Of a DNA stretch of 64,000 nt, positions 19,201 to 27,156 are shown piece by piece. A program made the position numbers and the translations under genes. A model generated the notes under the pieces. The model did no database searches, was not told where the DNA came from, and worked only from the letters and a program-made list of their open reading frames with translations. How positions within the stretch are numbered: the stretch's first letter is position 1; each line of letters begins with the position of its first letter. The DNA comes from Pseudomonas sp. C2B4 (lineage in GTDB: Bacteria > Pseudomonadota > Gammaproteobacteria > Pseudomonadales > Pseudomonadaceae). The stretch covers positions 1 through 64,000 of the forward strand of contig NZ_JABFMU010000012.1 in the NCBI RefSeq assembly GCF_013359695.1, read 5' to 3'.

Positions 19201-19308
19201 ATGGCGGTGGCGATCATGGGGGGCTTGATTGTGGCGACGGCGTTGACGCTGTTGTTCTTGCCGGCTTTGTATGCGGCTTGGTTCAGGGTCAAGAAAGAGC
19301 CGGTCTGA
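16243..19308 (+). CDS. mexK: RND efflux transporter MexK
   Basis: 1021 residues, full RND (AcrB-type) length. It is a proton-driven inner-membrane trimer that expels drugs through MexJ. TM1 is at about 10-30 (RNRQIVLFLMLLLAIVGALS), followed by a large periplasmic loop. TM4 carries the proton-relay pair in LGLLVDDAIIAVEM (about 396-409). A second loop and the C-terminal TM group (LFIVVVLTLLMLQL, RPIVLTALAAVLAMIPL) follow. In P. aeruginosa, MexJK exports triclosan, tetracycline and erythromycin using OprM or OpmH. No outer-membrane channel gene is present here, consistent with borrowing one. Confidence 0.93.
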   Translation: MGFNLSEWALRNRQIVLFLMLLLAIVGALSYTKLGQSEDPPFTFKAMVIRTNWPGATAEEVSRQVTERIEKKLMETGEYERIVSFSRPGESQVTFIARDSMHSVDIPELWYQVRKKVSDIRHTLPPGIQGPFFNDEFGTTFGNIYALTGDGFDYAVLKDYADRIQIQLQRVKDVGKVDLLGLQDEKIWIELSNVKLATLGLPLAAVQQALEEQNAVSTAGFFETSSERLQLRVSGNFQTVDEIKNFPIRVGDRTFRISDVADVRRGFNDPPAPRMRFMAEDAIGLAVAMKDGGDILVLGKALEIEFARIQKNLPAGMQLRKVSDQPAAVKTGVGEFVQVLVEALAIVLLVSFFSLGVRTGMVVALAIPLVLAMTFASMYYLGIGLHKISLGALVLALGLLVDDAIIAVEMMAIKMEQGFDRIKAASYAWTSTAFPMLTGTLITAAGFLPIATAQSGTGEYTRSIFQVVTIALLASWVAAVVFVPYLGEKLLPDLAKIHAAKHGPDQPDPYGTPFYQRVRRVVEWCVRRRKTVIAATVILFIASVVLFRFVPQQFFPASGRLELMVDLKLAEGASLSNTAEEVKRLEALLKDKAGIDNYVAYVGTGSPRFYLPLDQQLPAPSFAQFVVLAKTIEERETLRTWLIETLNEQFPALRSRVTRLENGPPVGYPVQFRVTGEHIEEVRALARKVAAKVRENPHVANVHLDWEEPSKVVYLNVDQDRARALGVSTANLSKFLQSSLTGSSVSQYREDNELIEILLRGTVHERTELSLLPSLSVPTDNGRSVALSQIATLEYGFEEGVIWHRNRLPNVTVRADIYGKEQPATLVQQIMPTLDPIRAELPDGYLLDVGGTVEDSARGQNSVKAGVPLFIVVVLTLLMLQLRSFSRTAMVFLTAPLGLIGVTLFLMVFRQPFGFVAMLGTIALSGMIMRNSVILVDQIEQDIAAGLKPWQAIIEATVRRFRPIVLTALAAVLAMIPLSRSVFFGPMAVAIMGGLIVATALTLLFLPALYAAWFRVKKEPV

Positions 19309-19318
19309 CCAAACAGCT

Positions 19319-19553
19319 TGTAGGAGCAAAGCTTGCTCGCGATGACGGTGGCACATTCAGCACCAGTGTTGATTGACCCGACGCGTTCGCGAGCAGGCTC
19401 GCTCCCACAGTAGGCCGGTGCCGAAGCTGAAATTTGCGGCAACCACCAACCCTCTGTGGGAGCTGGCTTGCCTGCGATGGCGGCCTGACAGCCGACCAAT
19501 CTCTCCCGGTTGTACACGGTCCAATTGTGGGAGCGAGCCTGCTCGCGAAGACG
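19319..19553. repeat. cluster of four REP-type units
   Basis: Four units lie in the 454-base gap after mexK: about 19319-19346 (GTAGGAGCAAAGCTTGCTCG variant), 19383-19410 (inverted standard), 19454-19484 (GTGGGAGCTGGCTTGCCTGC variant) and 19525-19553 (direct standard). At least three sequence classes are mixed side by side, suggesting repeated insertions at one site. Confidence 0.85.
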
Positions 19554-19653
19554 GCCTCGCAGCCAATGATGTTTATCGCTCAATCAAATCTTCAGAACCT
19601 TCCCACAACACTTTCAGGTTGTCCCTAGGAACCTCGATCACTAGCCTGTGTCC

Positions 19654-19741
19654 GTCGCTGCCAATTCAGCGACCGGGACTGCAAGCCCGAATTTTTGTTA
19701 GGTGCTAACAAGCGCCGGATCTAAAAATGGTATCGGGCGCT
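19654..19741 (+). promoter_or_regulatory. multi-hairpin 5' leader of DUF6124 gene
   Basis: Four consecutive inverted repeats lie directly before the gene: GTCGCTG/CAGCGAC (19654-19673), CGGG/CCCG (19674-19689), TTGTTAG-GTG-CTAACAA (19695-19711) and AGCGCCGGAT/ATCGGGCGCT (19711-19741, one mismatch). The ribosome site AAGGAG follows at about 19750. Such dense structure suggests a folded leader RNA or several protein-binding sites. Confidence 0.5.
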
Positions 19742-19762
19742 CCAGTCTCAAGGAGTTGCACC

Positions 19763-20047
19763 ATGAACAACGAGTCCATGAACCCTCCAGAATCTGCTCC
19801 CGCTGACCCACAGGCAAAAACCACTTACCGCCCGTGTCCAATCTTCACGATTCACCCCGGCGTCAATTCTGAAACCCTGCTTGTCCATGCCCATGAAACC
19901 CTCGCTTCAGCCAATGTCATGGCCACCGAGTTGTCCTCCATTCTGACCGGCCCGGCGTGCAATCTGGTGCTCGGTATTCAGCAGATGATTGTGCTGGCGC
20001 AACTATCGGTGAACCGCGTGCTGGATCAGATCGATCTGCCGAAATAG
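19763..20047 (+). CDS. DUF6124 family small protein
   Basis: 94 residues with a strong ribosome site (AAGGAG, 7 bases before the ATG). The N-terminus is disordered and Pro/Ser-rich. The core FTIHPGVNSETLLVHAHETLASANVMA (about 33-59) followed by a hydrophobic helix (CNLVLGIQQMIVLAQLSVNRV) matches the Pseudomonas-restricted DUF6124 (earlier DUF3077) family. These small proteins are usually present in several copies per genome. Their function is unknown. It is flanked by a structured leader and by a strong terminator, so it is a single-gene unit. Confidence 0.82.
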   Translation: MNNESMNPPESAPADPQAKTTYRPCPIFTIHPGVNSETLLVHAHETLASANVMATELSSILTGPACNLVLGIQQMIVLAQLSVNRVLDQIDLPK

Positions 20048-20054
20048 GCCTAAC

Positions 20055-20096
20055 AAAAAAGCCCGCTGACTTTCTGAAAGTCAGCGGGCTTTTTTC
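20055..20096. terminator. intrinsic terminator after DUF6124 gene
   Basis: AAAAAAGCCCGCTGACTTTC and GAAAGTCAGCGGGCTTTTTT form a perfect stem of about 20 bp with a 2-base loop and U-runs on both strands. It can also stop transcription coming from the minus side. Confidence 0.95.
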
Positions 20097-20136
20097 AAGC
20101 GCTTGAAAGTTGTTCTATCAGTCAAACCGAGGTGTG

Positions 20137-20164
20137 GCCATCGCGAGCAAGCTTTGCTCCCACT
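20137..20164. repeat. single REP variant
   Basis: CATCGCGAGCAAGCTTTGCTCCCAC, the class with ATCGCGAGCAAGC rather than TTCGCGAGCAGGC. It lies downstream of the DUF4197 gene on the minus strand. Confidence 0.75.
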
Positions 20165-20180
20165 GGTTTTGCGGTGAAGC

Positions 20181-20870
20181 TTAGAGCGTGCCGAAGACCT
20201 TCTTCGCCAAACTGGTCGCTGCAGCCGCCGGATCCTTGCGAATGGCTTCTTCCTGTTTGCCGATCATTTCGAACAAGCCATTGAGCGCCTGTTCGGTGAC
20301 GTAGTTTTCGATGTTGGCGCTCTTGGCATCGATCACGCCCATGGTCGCGGCTTGGCCGGCGAAGGCGTTGTATTGCTTGGCCAGGCCGACCTGGTCGGTG
20401 GCTTGCTTGACGATCGGCAGGAACTTGGCGCGGATCTGTTCGCGGCTGGTTTTGTTCAGGTACTGGGTGGCCGAGTCGTTGCCGCCGCTGAGGATGCCCT
20501 TGGCATCGTCTACCGTCATTTTTTTCACGGCATCGACGAGGATTGGCTGGGCCTGGACGACAGCGGTTTCCGCCGCTTTGTTCATGCTGGTTTCCAGTTG
20601 ATCGACTTGGTCGCCCATGCCGAACTGTTTCATTTTGCTGGCGACCTTGCCCAGTTTGCCGGGCAATTCGATTTTCACGTCCGGGTTGTTGCTGAATCCG
20701 CCCGGGGTGCCGAGTTGTTTCACGGCCAGTTGCGCGCCTTGGGTCAGGGCGTCCTTGAGACCGCCGGTGGCGTCTTTTTGCGACAGGTCGCTGAGGGACA
20801 GCGCCATGGCGCTGGCACAGATCATCAAACCTGCGCACAGGCCGGCGAAGCGGAGGGTAGGGCGGAGCAT
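20181..20870 (-). CDS. DUF4197 family periplasmic protein
   Basis: 229 residues. The start at 20870 is preceded by AAGGAAG; an in-frame ATG 18 bases earlier would include that site. A Sec signal peptide (about 1-24, ending ASAMA) is followed by the DUF4197 domain: helical, with repeated short motifs (LKDALTQGAQLAVKQL, YLNKTSREQI, TEQALNGLFEMIGKQEEAIR). The domain is found in many proteobacteria and has no known activity. It lies 41 bases after a YbaY-like lipoprotein gene on the same strand, so a shared transcript is likely. Confidence 0.88.
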   Translation of the reverse strand: MLRPTLRFAGLCAGLMICASAMALSLSDLSQKDATGGLKDALTQGAQLAVKQLGTPGGFSNNPDVKIELPGKLGKVASKMKQFGMGDQVDQLETSMNKAAETAVVQAQPILVDAVKKMTVDDAKGILSGGNDSATQYLNKTSREQIRAKFLPIVKQATDQVGLAKQYNAFAGQAATMGVIDAKSANIENYVTEQALNGLFEMIGKQEEAIRKDPAAAATSLAKKVFGTL

Positions 20871-20911
20871 GGCAACTTCCTTTTTCAAAAAGACACTTAT
20901 TTCAATCAGCT

Positions 20912-21310
20912 CTAGCGGACCGCGTCGACGCGGACCTTCACAGGCTGTGGGTCGGAGCCGTCCAGGCGCACGGCGTGATTCTCGGTGGTAATGAACAGCA
21001 GTTTGCCATCGACTTCAATGCGCGCGTTGATTGAATAACGGTGATTGGGCTCGATCTGCGTCGGGTCGTAGCTCAGGTGAAAGGGCAACGGCACCTGGCC
21101 TTTGACCGGGCCGCGTTGTTCGTCGATGACTTTGGCCGGAGCATCGGCCAGTGAGATGTCTTGCAGGCTGACGCTGAGGACCGCGTTCGGCGGCAGCGCG
21201 ATGCGTTGCAGGTAGAAGACTTCGCCATCGAGGCTGGCTTTTGCTGCAGGCTGCATCGACTGGCAGGCGCCCAGCAGTACGGTCATGGCCAATAGAGAGA
21301 GTTTTTTCAT
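20912..21310 (-). CDS. YbaY/YscW-like lipoprotein
   Basis: 132 residues with a lipoprotein signal ending LGAC (Cys16). The mature part has the YbaY/YscW-type beta-sandwich pattern (VFYLQRIALPPNAVLSVSLQ, then PLPFHLSYDPTQIEPNHRYS, then a closing strand region). This domain occurs in outer-membrane lipoproteins and type III pilotins. There is no secretion gene nearby, so a general envelope role is likelier. The start at 21310 follows AGGAG; a start 18 bases further up overlaps that site. A REPIN lies just upstream, between it and plsB. Confidence 0.85.
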   Translation of the reverse strand: MKKLSLLAMTVLLGACQSMQPAAKASLDGEVFYLQRIALPPNAVLSVSLQDISLADAPAKVIDEQRGPVKGQVPLPFHLSYDPTQIEPNHRYSINARIEVDGKLLFITTENHAVRLDGSDPQPVKVRVDAVR

Positions 21311-21328
21311 TGCAGATCTCCTTCTCAT

Positions 21329-21418
21329 GTGGGAGCGAGCCTGCTCGCGAAGGCGGCGTGTCAGCCGCCATTAAAGTCGACTGATACGGCCTCTTCGCGA
21401 GCAGGCTCGCTCCCACAG
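21329..21418. repeat. REPIN between plsB and ybaY-like gene
   Basis: Direct and inverted REP units flank about 35 bases and fill nearly the whole gap. On the minus strand it follows the plsB stop (21427) and ends 18 bases before the next start, next to its ribosome site. It would lie in the 5' leader of the downstream transcript. Confidence 0.9.
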
Positions 21419-21426
21419 GTTTTACA

Positions 21427-23928
21427 TCAGTTTGCGGGTTGTGTGGCGGGTTGGTCGGCGGCATCTTCACTGCGATGCACCGCTACCTGCTGGATCGACA
21501 GGCGAATATCAGCCGGCAGCACCCGTTTGGCCGCGCCCTCGGCCAGTTCGCCGAGCAGTTCGTGATAACCCAGCTTGCCGGCCTCGTCGCGCTTGAGCAC
21601 CTCGAGATCCAGCATAGTCTGGATGAAGTGGCGGAACAGGCTCTTGTCGAAGAACTCCGGGGCATTCAGGCCATGCAGGATCGACAGGCGCTGGGCCATG
21701 ACGGTGCACAGGTCTTCCAGTTCTTCGGCGCTGATGCTGTTCTGGCCGCTGTTGAGCAGCAGGGAAACGGTCATGTAGAAGCGTTGCAGCGTCTGGGCGA
21801 TGCTTTTTGACAGCAGCGTCAACAGCACGAAATGCCGCGAGCTTGGCGCCGGGCGCAGGTAGACGTCGTTCTCGAAGCGCAGCAGGCCTTGCTCGACGAA
21901 CGCCTCCAGCCATTGATCGATCACGCCATCCAGCTCGTCGAGCGACCAGCGAATGAACAGCTCGGCCTGCAGGTACGGGTACAGCGCGCGGGTATAACGC
22001 AGGATCTGTTCGCGGCTCATGCGCGAGGCGCTCTGGAAGAAGCTCGCCAACAGCGCCGGCAGCGCGAAGATGTGCAGCACGTTGTTGCGGTAATAGGTCA
22101 TCAGGACGGCGTTCTGCTCGTCCAGATAGAGAATCTTGCCCAGCGCGTCACTCTGCTCGGACAGCAGGTCCATGTCCTTGACGTGCTCGATCAACGCGCG
22201 ACCATTGCCCTCGGGCAGCGTGGTGTGCGGCGAGTACGGCACCTTGCGCAACAGCGCCAGGTACAGGTCGAGCACCCGGGACATGGCGCGATCGTCCAGC
22301 GCCAGGCGGCTGGTGGACAGCAGCGCCAGGGCCACCAGGTTGACCGGGTTGATCGCCGCCGCTTCGTTCAAGTGCTGCGCGACTTTCTCGCCGAGGCGGT
22401 TGGTGGTTTCGTTGAGCCAGGCCGGCTTGAACTGCGGGCCGAGTTCCTGTTTGCGCCAGTCCGGTTGTTCGCTGTCGAGGAATTCGGCCAGCTTGATCGG
22501 TTCGCCGAAGTTCACCGCCACCTGACCAAAACGCTGTTTGAGGGCGCCGATGACTTTGAAAATATCGAAGATCGATTCTTTCTTCTTGCTCGCCCCGCGC
22601 AGTTCGCCGAGGTAGGTGCGGCCTTCCAGTACGCGTTCGTAGCCGATGTACACCGGCACAAACACGATCGGCGTGCGCGAGGAGCGCAGATAGCTGCGCA
22701 AGGTGATCGCCAGCATCCCGGTTTTCGGTTGCAGCATGCGCCCGGTGCGCGAGCGTCCGCCTTCGACGAAGTACTCCACCGGAAAGCCCTTGGTGAACAG
22801 GGTGTGCAGGTATTCGTTGAATACCGAGGTGTACAGCGGGTTGCCCTTGAAGGTACGGCGCATGAAGAACGCACCGCCGCGACGCAGCAGGCCGCCGATC
22901 CCCGGCATGTTCAGGTTGATCCCGGCGGCGATGTGCGGCGGGGTCAGGCCGTTGCGGAACAGCAGGTAGGACAGCAGCAGGTAGTCGATGTGGCTGCGGT
23001 GGCAAGGTACGTAGATCACTTCGTAACCCGGGGCGACCTTCTGCACGCCTTCGATGTTGTTGACCTTGATACCGTCGTAGATCTTGTTCCAGAACCAGCT
23101 CAGCACCACTTCCATGAAGCGGATCGCGGTGTAGGTGTAGTCCGAGGCGATCTCGTTGCCGTAGCGCAAGGCCTGGGCCTTGGCTTTCTCCGGGGCGATG
23201 TTTTCGCGTTCGGCTTCGTCGAGGATCGCCTGCTTGACCAGTGGCTGGTTGACCAGGCCCTTGACCAGGTTGCGTCGGTGGGAGATGTCCGGGCCGATGA
23301 CGGCGGCTTTGAGGTTGCGAAAGTGCACCCGCAGGATGCGCTGGGCCATGCGCACGGTGCGCTCGTGGCCCTTGTTGTGCTCGATCAGCTCGCGCAGGTG
23401 AATCGGCGCGGAGAACTGCACGCGGGTCTTGCGCCCCAGCACGATGACGCTCAGCAAGCGGCGCAGGCGCCCGGTGACCGCCCAACTGTCGGCGAACAGC
23501 AGTTTCCACGGACTGTTTTCGCTGTCCGGCGACTGACCCCAGAACACGCTGACCGGAATGATCTGCGCGTCTTCGGCAGCGTTCTGGCTCAGGGCGCTGA
23601 CCAGGCGGGTCAGGGTTGGCGGGGCGCCGCGCTTGTCCTGACGACCGAGCCAGTCCGGGTCCGGTGTCAGGTAGAAAAACGCCGCCGGTTCCAGCAGGTT
23701 GCCCACCGATACCGGCAACACCGGACGTGGCAGGCCGGCCTTGCTGCATTCGGTGTCGACCACGGCGAGGTCGGTCAGCGAAGGGTTTTGCAGGACGTAG
23801 AACACCGGACGACTGCGGTCGAGGTTGAGGGTGAACGACGACTGGTTGATCGTCTCCGAGCGAACCCAGAGGTACAACAGTCGACGCAGGGTGCCAAACA
23901 CAAGACGGCGGAGCGGGGAACGGGTCAT
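21427..23928 (-). CDS. plsB: glycerol-3-phosphate 1-O-acyltransferase
   Basis: 833 residues; E. coli PlsB is 807. It acylates sn-1 of glycerol-3-phosphate, the first step of phospholipid synthesis, at the inner membrane. The four acyltransferase blocks are present: HRSHID with catalytic His310 and Asp315, a [14 protein letters not shown] block (about 349), [12 protein letters not shown] (about 390-401) and [11 protein letters not shown] (about 420-430). The N-terminal 300 and C-terminal 300 residues are the usual helical extensions. It is the first gene of a minus-strand run with the YbaY- and DUF4197-type genes. Confidence 0.97.
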   Translation of the reverse strand: MTRSPLRRLVFGTLRRLLYLWVRSETINQSSFTLNLDRSRPVFYVLQNPSLTDLAVVDTECSKAGLPRPVLPVSVGNLLEPAAFFYLTPDPDWLGRQDKRGAPPTLTRLVSALSQNAAEDAQIIPVSVFWGQSPDSENSPWKLLFADSWAVTGRLRRLLSVIVLGRKTRVQFSAPIHLRELIEHNKGHERTVRMAQRILRVHFRNLKAAVIGPDISHRRNLVKGLVNQPLVKQAILDEAERENIAPEKAKAQALRYGNEIASDYTYTAIRFMEVVLSWFWNKIYDGIKVNNIEGVQKVAPGYEVIYVPCHRSHIDYLLLSYLLFRNGLTPPHIAAGINLNMPGIGGLLRRGGAFFMRRTFKGNPLYTSVFNEYLHTLFTKGFPVEYFVEGGRSRTGRMLQPKTGMLAITLRSYLRSSRTPIVFVPVYIGYERVLEGRTYLGELRGASKKKESIFDIFKVIGALKQRFGQVAVNFGEPIKLAEFLDSEQPDWRKQELGPQFKPAWLNETTNRLGEKVAQHLNEAAAINPVNLVALALLSTSRLALDDRAMSRVLDLYLALLRKVPYSPHTTLPEGNGRALIEHVKDMDLLSEQSDALGKILYLDEQNAVLMTYYRNNVLHIFALPALLASFFQSASRMSREQILRYTRALYPYLQAELFIRWSLDELDGVIDQWLEAFVEQGLLRFENDVYLRPAPSSRHFVLLTLLSKSIAQTLQRFYMTVSLLLNSGQNSISAEELEDLCTVMAQRLSILHGLNAPEFFDKSLFRHFIQTMLDLEVLKRDEAGKLGYHELLGELAEGAAKRVLPADIRLSIQQVAVHRSEDAADQPATQPAN

Positions 23929-24030
23929 ACGGCATCTGCATGAGTGAATGAAAACCGAGCAATTGCTCGGGCGGTCGTTAGTGTGCCGTATTCATCGAAA
24001 ATCGGCAAAAAAGCGGCAATCAAAGTGCTA

Positions 24031-24163
24031 TTGAGAGATTAAACGTCTGACATATACTCGGCGCTCTGTCGCCGTCGCCCCTCAGGGGCCGGCATGTGCA
24101 GGCTGACGTTCCGAGGCTTTCCTGCGAAAAGCCCGATCAATAATAAAAAGGGAGTATGAACAG
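24031..24163 (+). promoter_or_regulatory. cold-shock gene promoter and 5' leader
   Basis: TTGAGA (24031) and TATACT (24053) are separated by 16 bases, a good sigma-70 promoter. The leader would be about 100 bases, including GC-rich inverted segments (CCCCTCAGGGG; GGCTTT...AAAGCC). A long leader is typical of csp genes, where it controls translation by temperature. The ribosome site is AAGGGAG. Confidence 0.7.
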
Positions 24164-24373
24164 ATGGCAACACGTGAAACCGGCAACGTGAAGTGGTTCA
24201 ACGACGCCAAGGGCTACGGCTTCATTCAGCGCGCGGACGGGGTGGATGTGTTCGTGCACTACCGCGCGATTCGCGGTGAAGGCCACCGTTCGCTGACCGA
24301 AGGCCAGCAGGTCGAGTACGCGGTGGTGGAAGGGCAGAAGGGGTTGCAGGCTGAGGATGTGGTGGGGTTGTAA
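24164..24373 (+). CDS. cold-shock domain protein
   Basis: 69 residues, one OB-fold cold-shock domain. RNP1 is KGYGFI (16-21) and RNP2 is VFVHY (29-33), both intact, with the usual surface aromatics. It binds single-stranded RNA/DNA and melts RNA structure. The loop after RNP2 is Arg/Gly-rich ([10 protein letters not shown]) instead of the common S-AI-Q-GFK, so it belongs to a diverged CspA branch. It is monocistronic, and a REPIN follows. The long leader suggests post-transcriptional control. Which Csp paralogue it is cannot be decided here. Confidence 0.93.
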   Translation: MATRETGNVKWFNDAKGYGFIQRADGVDVFVHYRAIRGEGHRSLTEGQQVEYAVVEGQKGLQAEDVVGL

Positions 24374-24400
24374 ACCCACTCTTCATAGCACGAAAAAACC

Positions 24401-24490
24401 TGTGGGAGCGGGCTTGCCCGCGAAGGCGGCGGCACATCCAACAATGATGTGACTGACAAACCGCAATCGCGGGCAAGCCCGCTCCCACAG
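24401..24490. repeat. REPIN of the GCGGGCTTGCCCGC class
   Basis: TGTGGGAGCGGGCTTGCCCG and its complement flank about 40 bases. The core differs from the dominant class (CGGGCTTGCCCGCG instead of CGAGCCTGCTCGCG) with compensating changes that keep the palindrome. It lies between converging genes. Confidence 0.88.
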
Positions 24491-24506
24491 GTCCGTTGTA
24501 CGGCTG

Positions 24507-24884
24507 TTAAGCCGTTTTCCAGGTGATTTCTTCTTCACCATCGGCGCTGATGCGAATCCAGCGATCAGCCGTTTCTTCACCTTCTTCCTCGACCCAACTG
24601 CCCGGTGCGCAACGCACTTCGACGTTCAACGCGGCAAAGGCGGCGCGGGCGCAGGCGATGTCGTCGTCCCACGGGGTCTGGTCACTTTCCAGGTACAGGC
24701 TGTTCCATTTTCCTACGGCCTTGGGCAACCAGGTCACTGGCACATTGCCGGCCTTGCACTTGTAGGTCTGACCTTTCTGCACCCAGTCGGTGCACGGGCC
24801 CAACGCCGCGCCGAGCCAGGTGGAGATGGCTTTATGGTCGACGTCGGCGTCTTTCAGGTAAATCTCGATATCGGGCTGGCGCAT
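24507..24884 (-). CDS. conserved hypothetical acidic protein
   Basis: 125 residues, no signal. The start at 24884 is supported by TGAGGA just upstream; the frame extends further, but without a ribosome site. The sequence looks like a small alpha/beta protein: IEIYLKDADVDHKAISTWLGAALG, then WNSLYLESDQTPWDDDIACARAAFAALNVEVRC, ending in a very acidic stretch and WKTA. I do not recognise a family with a known function. It lies upstream of a REPIN and downstream of rlmA on the same strand, with an 82-base gap. Confidence 0.75.
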   Translation of the reverse strand: MRQPDIEIYLKDADVDHKAISTWLGAALGPCTDWVQKGQTYKCKAGNVPVTWLPKAVGKWNSLYLESDQTPWDDDIACARAAFAALNVEVRCAPGSWVEEEGEETADRWIRISADGEEEITWKTA

Positions 24885-24966
24885 GGATGTCCTCACTGCG
24901 TGTCTGAAAAATCCATTCGCGGATTTAGCCGGTCTTGAGCCATTGCCCAAGACCAAAAATTTCAAG

Positions 24967-25776
24967 TTATTGAAGTACGAAATAATCGTAGCGCATCGAG
25001 ATGGTGACCTCGAAGGGCTCGACCTGCTCGATCACGGCTGCCCGGCGTTCGGCACTGGCACGCCAGCCGTGGGGCGTCATGGCCAGCAGATTCGCCCGGT
25101 CCTGGCCGCTGGCCAGCGAAAGTTTGAATTCCAGGGTTTCGCTGTGGGCCAGTGCCATACCTTCCGGCATCAGATCCAGATGCTTGTCGTCGATGTACTC
25201 GCGGACTTCGTCGTACAGCCGCTCACGTAGCTCCATCAGGTGACCGCTGGTCGGCCCGACTTTCATCAGGCCGCCGCCGGGGCTGAGCAGGCGTTTGGCT
25301 TCGTTCCAGTCCAGTGGACTGAAGACGCTGGCCAGGAACTGGCAACTGCCCGACGCCAAAGGCACGCGGGCCATGCTGGCGATCAACCAGGTCAGCCGCG
25401 GGTTGCGTTTGCAGGCGCGTTTGACGGCTTCCCGGGAAATGTCCAGCGCATAGCCATCGGCCTCCGGCAGGGCCTCGGCGATTTGTGCGGTGTAGTAACC
25501 CTCGCCACAGCCAATATCGACCCAGCGCTGCGGCGCGTAACCGGCTGCCAGCTCCGCCAGGCGCCTGGCCACTGGCGCGTAGTGTCCGGCGTTGAGGAAG
25601 TCGCGACGGGCTTCGACCATCGCCTGGTTATCCCCGGGATCACGGCTGTTCTTGTGCTGCACCGGCAAAAGGTTCAGGTAACCCTGGCGCGCACGGTCGA
25701 AACGATGCCCGGCGGGGCAGGCCACGCCGTTGTCCACCGCGTTGAGCGGTTCGCTGCAGATCGGGCAAGCGAGCAT
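24967..25776 (-). CDS. rlmA: 23S rRNA (guanine-N1)-methyltransferase, RlmA-type
   Basis: 269 residues. An N-terminal zinc finger (Cys4, Cys7, Cys20, His24 within ACPICSEP...ACPAGH) precedes a Rossmann SAM domain with motif I VDIGCGEGYYT (about 90-100). E. coli RlmA(I) methylates N1 of G745 in domain II of 23S rRNA; the zinc ligands and the HKNSRDPGDN segment fit well. The start codon overlaps the dapE stop (TGATG), so translation is coupled to dapE. A more distant RNA substrate cannot be excluded. Confidence 0.9.
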   Translation of the reverse strand: MLACPICSEPLNAVDNGVACPAGHRFDRARQGYLNLLPVQHKNSRDPGDNQAMVEARRDFLNAGHYAPVARRLAELAAGYAPQRWVDIGCGEGYYTAQIAEALPEADGYALDISREAVKRACKRNPRLTWLIASMARVPLASGSCQFLASVFSPLDWNEAKRLLSPGGGLMKVGPTSGHLMELRERLYDEVREYIDDKHLDLMPEGMALAHSETLEFKLSLASGQDRANLLAMTPHGWRASAERRAAVIEQVEPFEVTISMRYDYFVLQ

Positions 25777-26927
25777 CAGGCGAGCAACTTGACGAGGGTC
25801 TGGTAGTAGATTTCGGTCAGCACATCGAGGTCGGCCGCCAGCACGCGCTCGTTGACCTGGTGGATGGTCGCGTTGACCGGCCCCAGCTCGACCACTTGTG
25901 TGCCCATGGTCGCGATGAAGCGCCCGTCGGAGGTGCCGCCGGTGGTGGACGCCTTGGTTTCACGGCCGGTGATGTCCTTGATGCTCGACGACACCGCGTC
26001 GAGCAGCGCGCCCGGCTCGGTGAGGAATGGCAGGCCGGACAATGCCCAGTCGATGTGCCAGTCCAGGTCATGCTTGTCGAGGATGTCGGCGACGCGCTTT
26101 TGCAGGCCTTCGACGGTGGACTCGGTGGAGAAGCGGAAGTTGAACACCGCCACCAGATCACCCGGAATCACGTTGGTCGCGCCGGTGCCGGAGTTGACGT
26201 TGGAGATCTGGAAACTGGTCGGCGGGAAGAAATCGTTGCCGTGGTCCCAGTGCTCGGCGGCCAGTTCGGCCAGGGCCGGGGCGGCGAGGTGGATCGGGTT
26301 TTTCGCCAGGTGCGGATAGGCCACGTGGCCCTGCACGCCGCGTACGGTCAGCTTGGCACCGAGGGAGCCGCGACGGCCATTCTTGACCACGTCACCGACC
26401 AGGGTAGTACTCGACGGTTCGCCGACGATGCACCAATCCAGGCGCTCCTTGCGCGCGGCCAGGCGTTCAACCACTGCCTTGGTGCCATGGTGCGCCGGGC
26501 CTTCTTCGTCGCTGGTGATCAGGAAGGCGACCTTGCCCTTGTGGTCCGGGTAGTCGGCGACGAAACGCTCGGCCGCCACGGTCATGGACGCCAGGCTGCC
26601 TTTCATGTCCGCCGCGCCACGACCGCAGAGCATGCCGTGCTCGTCGATCACGGCGTTGAACGGGTCGATCTGCCAGGCGGTCACCGGACCGGTCGGCACC
26701 ACGTCGGTGTGACCGGCGAAGCACAGCACCGGACCGTCGTGTTTACCGTGGGTGGCCCAGAAGTTATCCACATCTTCGATGCGCATCGGTTCCAGCATGA
26801 AACCGGCATCGCCCAGGCGCTGCATCATCTGCTTCTGGCAATCGGCGTCGACCGGCGTCACGGACGGACGGCGAATCAGGTCGATGGCGAGTTGGAGGGT
26901 CGGCGAAAGGTCGGCGTGGGCCGTCAT
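25776..26927 (-). CDS. dapE: succinyl-diaminopimelate desuccinylase
   Basis: 383 residues, an M20-family di-zinc hydrolase. It removes succinate from N-succinyl-LL-DAP in the lysine/peptidoglycan pathway. Metal and catalytic segments are [12 protein letters not shown] (about 67-78), [11 protein letters not shown] (about 97-107), [11 protein letters not shown] with the catalytic and ligand glutamates (about 134-144), and C-terminal GGTSDGRF (about 323-330). The stop overlaps the rlmA start. dapD and dapC are also in this window but in other units. A REPIN lies upstream. Confidence 0.97.
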   Translation of the reverse strand: MTAHADLSPTLQLAIDLIRRPSVTPVDADCQKQMMQRLGDAGFMLEPMRIEDVDNFWATHGKHDGPVLCFAGHTDVVPTGPVTAWQIDPFNAVIDEHGMLCGRGAADMKGSLASMTVAAERFVADYPDHKGKVAFLITSDEEGPAHHGTKAVVERLAARKERLDWCIVGEPSSTTLVGDVVKNGRRGSLGAKLTVRGVQGHVAYPHLAKNPIHLAAPALAELAAEHWDHGNDFFPPTSFQISNVNSGTGATNVIPGDLVAVFNFRFSTESTVEGLQKRVADILDKHDLDWHIDWALSGLPFLTEPGALLDAVSSSIKDITGRETKASTTGGTSDGRFIATMGTQVVELGPVNATIHQVNERVLAADLDVLTEIYYQTLVKLLA

Positions 26928-26965
26928 GGAAAACTCCGAAAATCATGAATGTGGGCGCGGACTCA

Positions 26966-27057
26966 CTGTGGGAGCGAGCCTGCTCGCGAAGGCGGTGTGT
27001 CAGTCAACATAAACGTTGATTGTTACAACGCCTTCGCGAGCAGGCTCGCTCCCACAG
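26966..27057. repeat. REPIN upstream of dapE
   Basis: Standard direct and inverted REP units flank about 40 bases that contain a further TCAACATAAACGTTGA pair. It is located between the end of ndvB and the dapE start on the minus strand. Confidence 0.9.
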
Positions 27058-27104
27058 GGGTCAGGTCCGGCCATTGGGCTGCAAGCCCCGCAAAATGGCG
27101 GTTA

Positions 27105-27140
27105 TCTTAAAGCAAAACGGCGACCATTGGCCGCCGTTTA
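27105..27140 (-). terminator. intrinsic terminator after ndvB
   Basis: On the minus strand AAACGGCGGCC-AAT-GGTCGCCGTTT forms an 11-bp stem (one G.U) followed by TGCTTTAAG. It begins 18 bases after the ndvB stop. Confidence 0.8.
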
Positions 27141-27156
27141 GTGGATCGGTGAAGAT

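Noticed and set aside
14407..19308. Resistance island acquired by transfer
   Set aside because: mexL-mexJK has the same composition as its neighbours and, from memory, the same place next to rsmJ in PAO1; it is core chromosome.
19319..19553. CRISPR-like repeat cluster
   Set aside because: The units alternate in orientation and differ in sequence, with uneven spacing and no cas genes; they are REP elements.
21832..23943. 703-residue plus-strand frame opposite plsB
   Set aside because: Same low-complexity shadow composition and no homology signals; plsB has all its motifs on the other strand.
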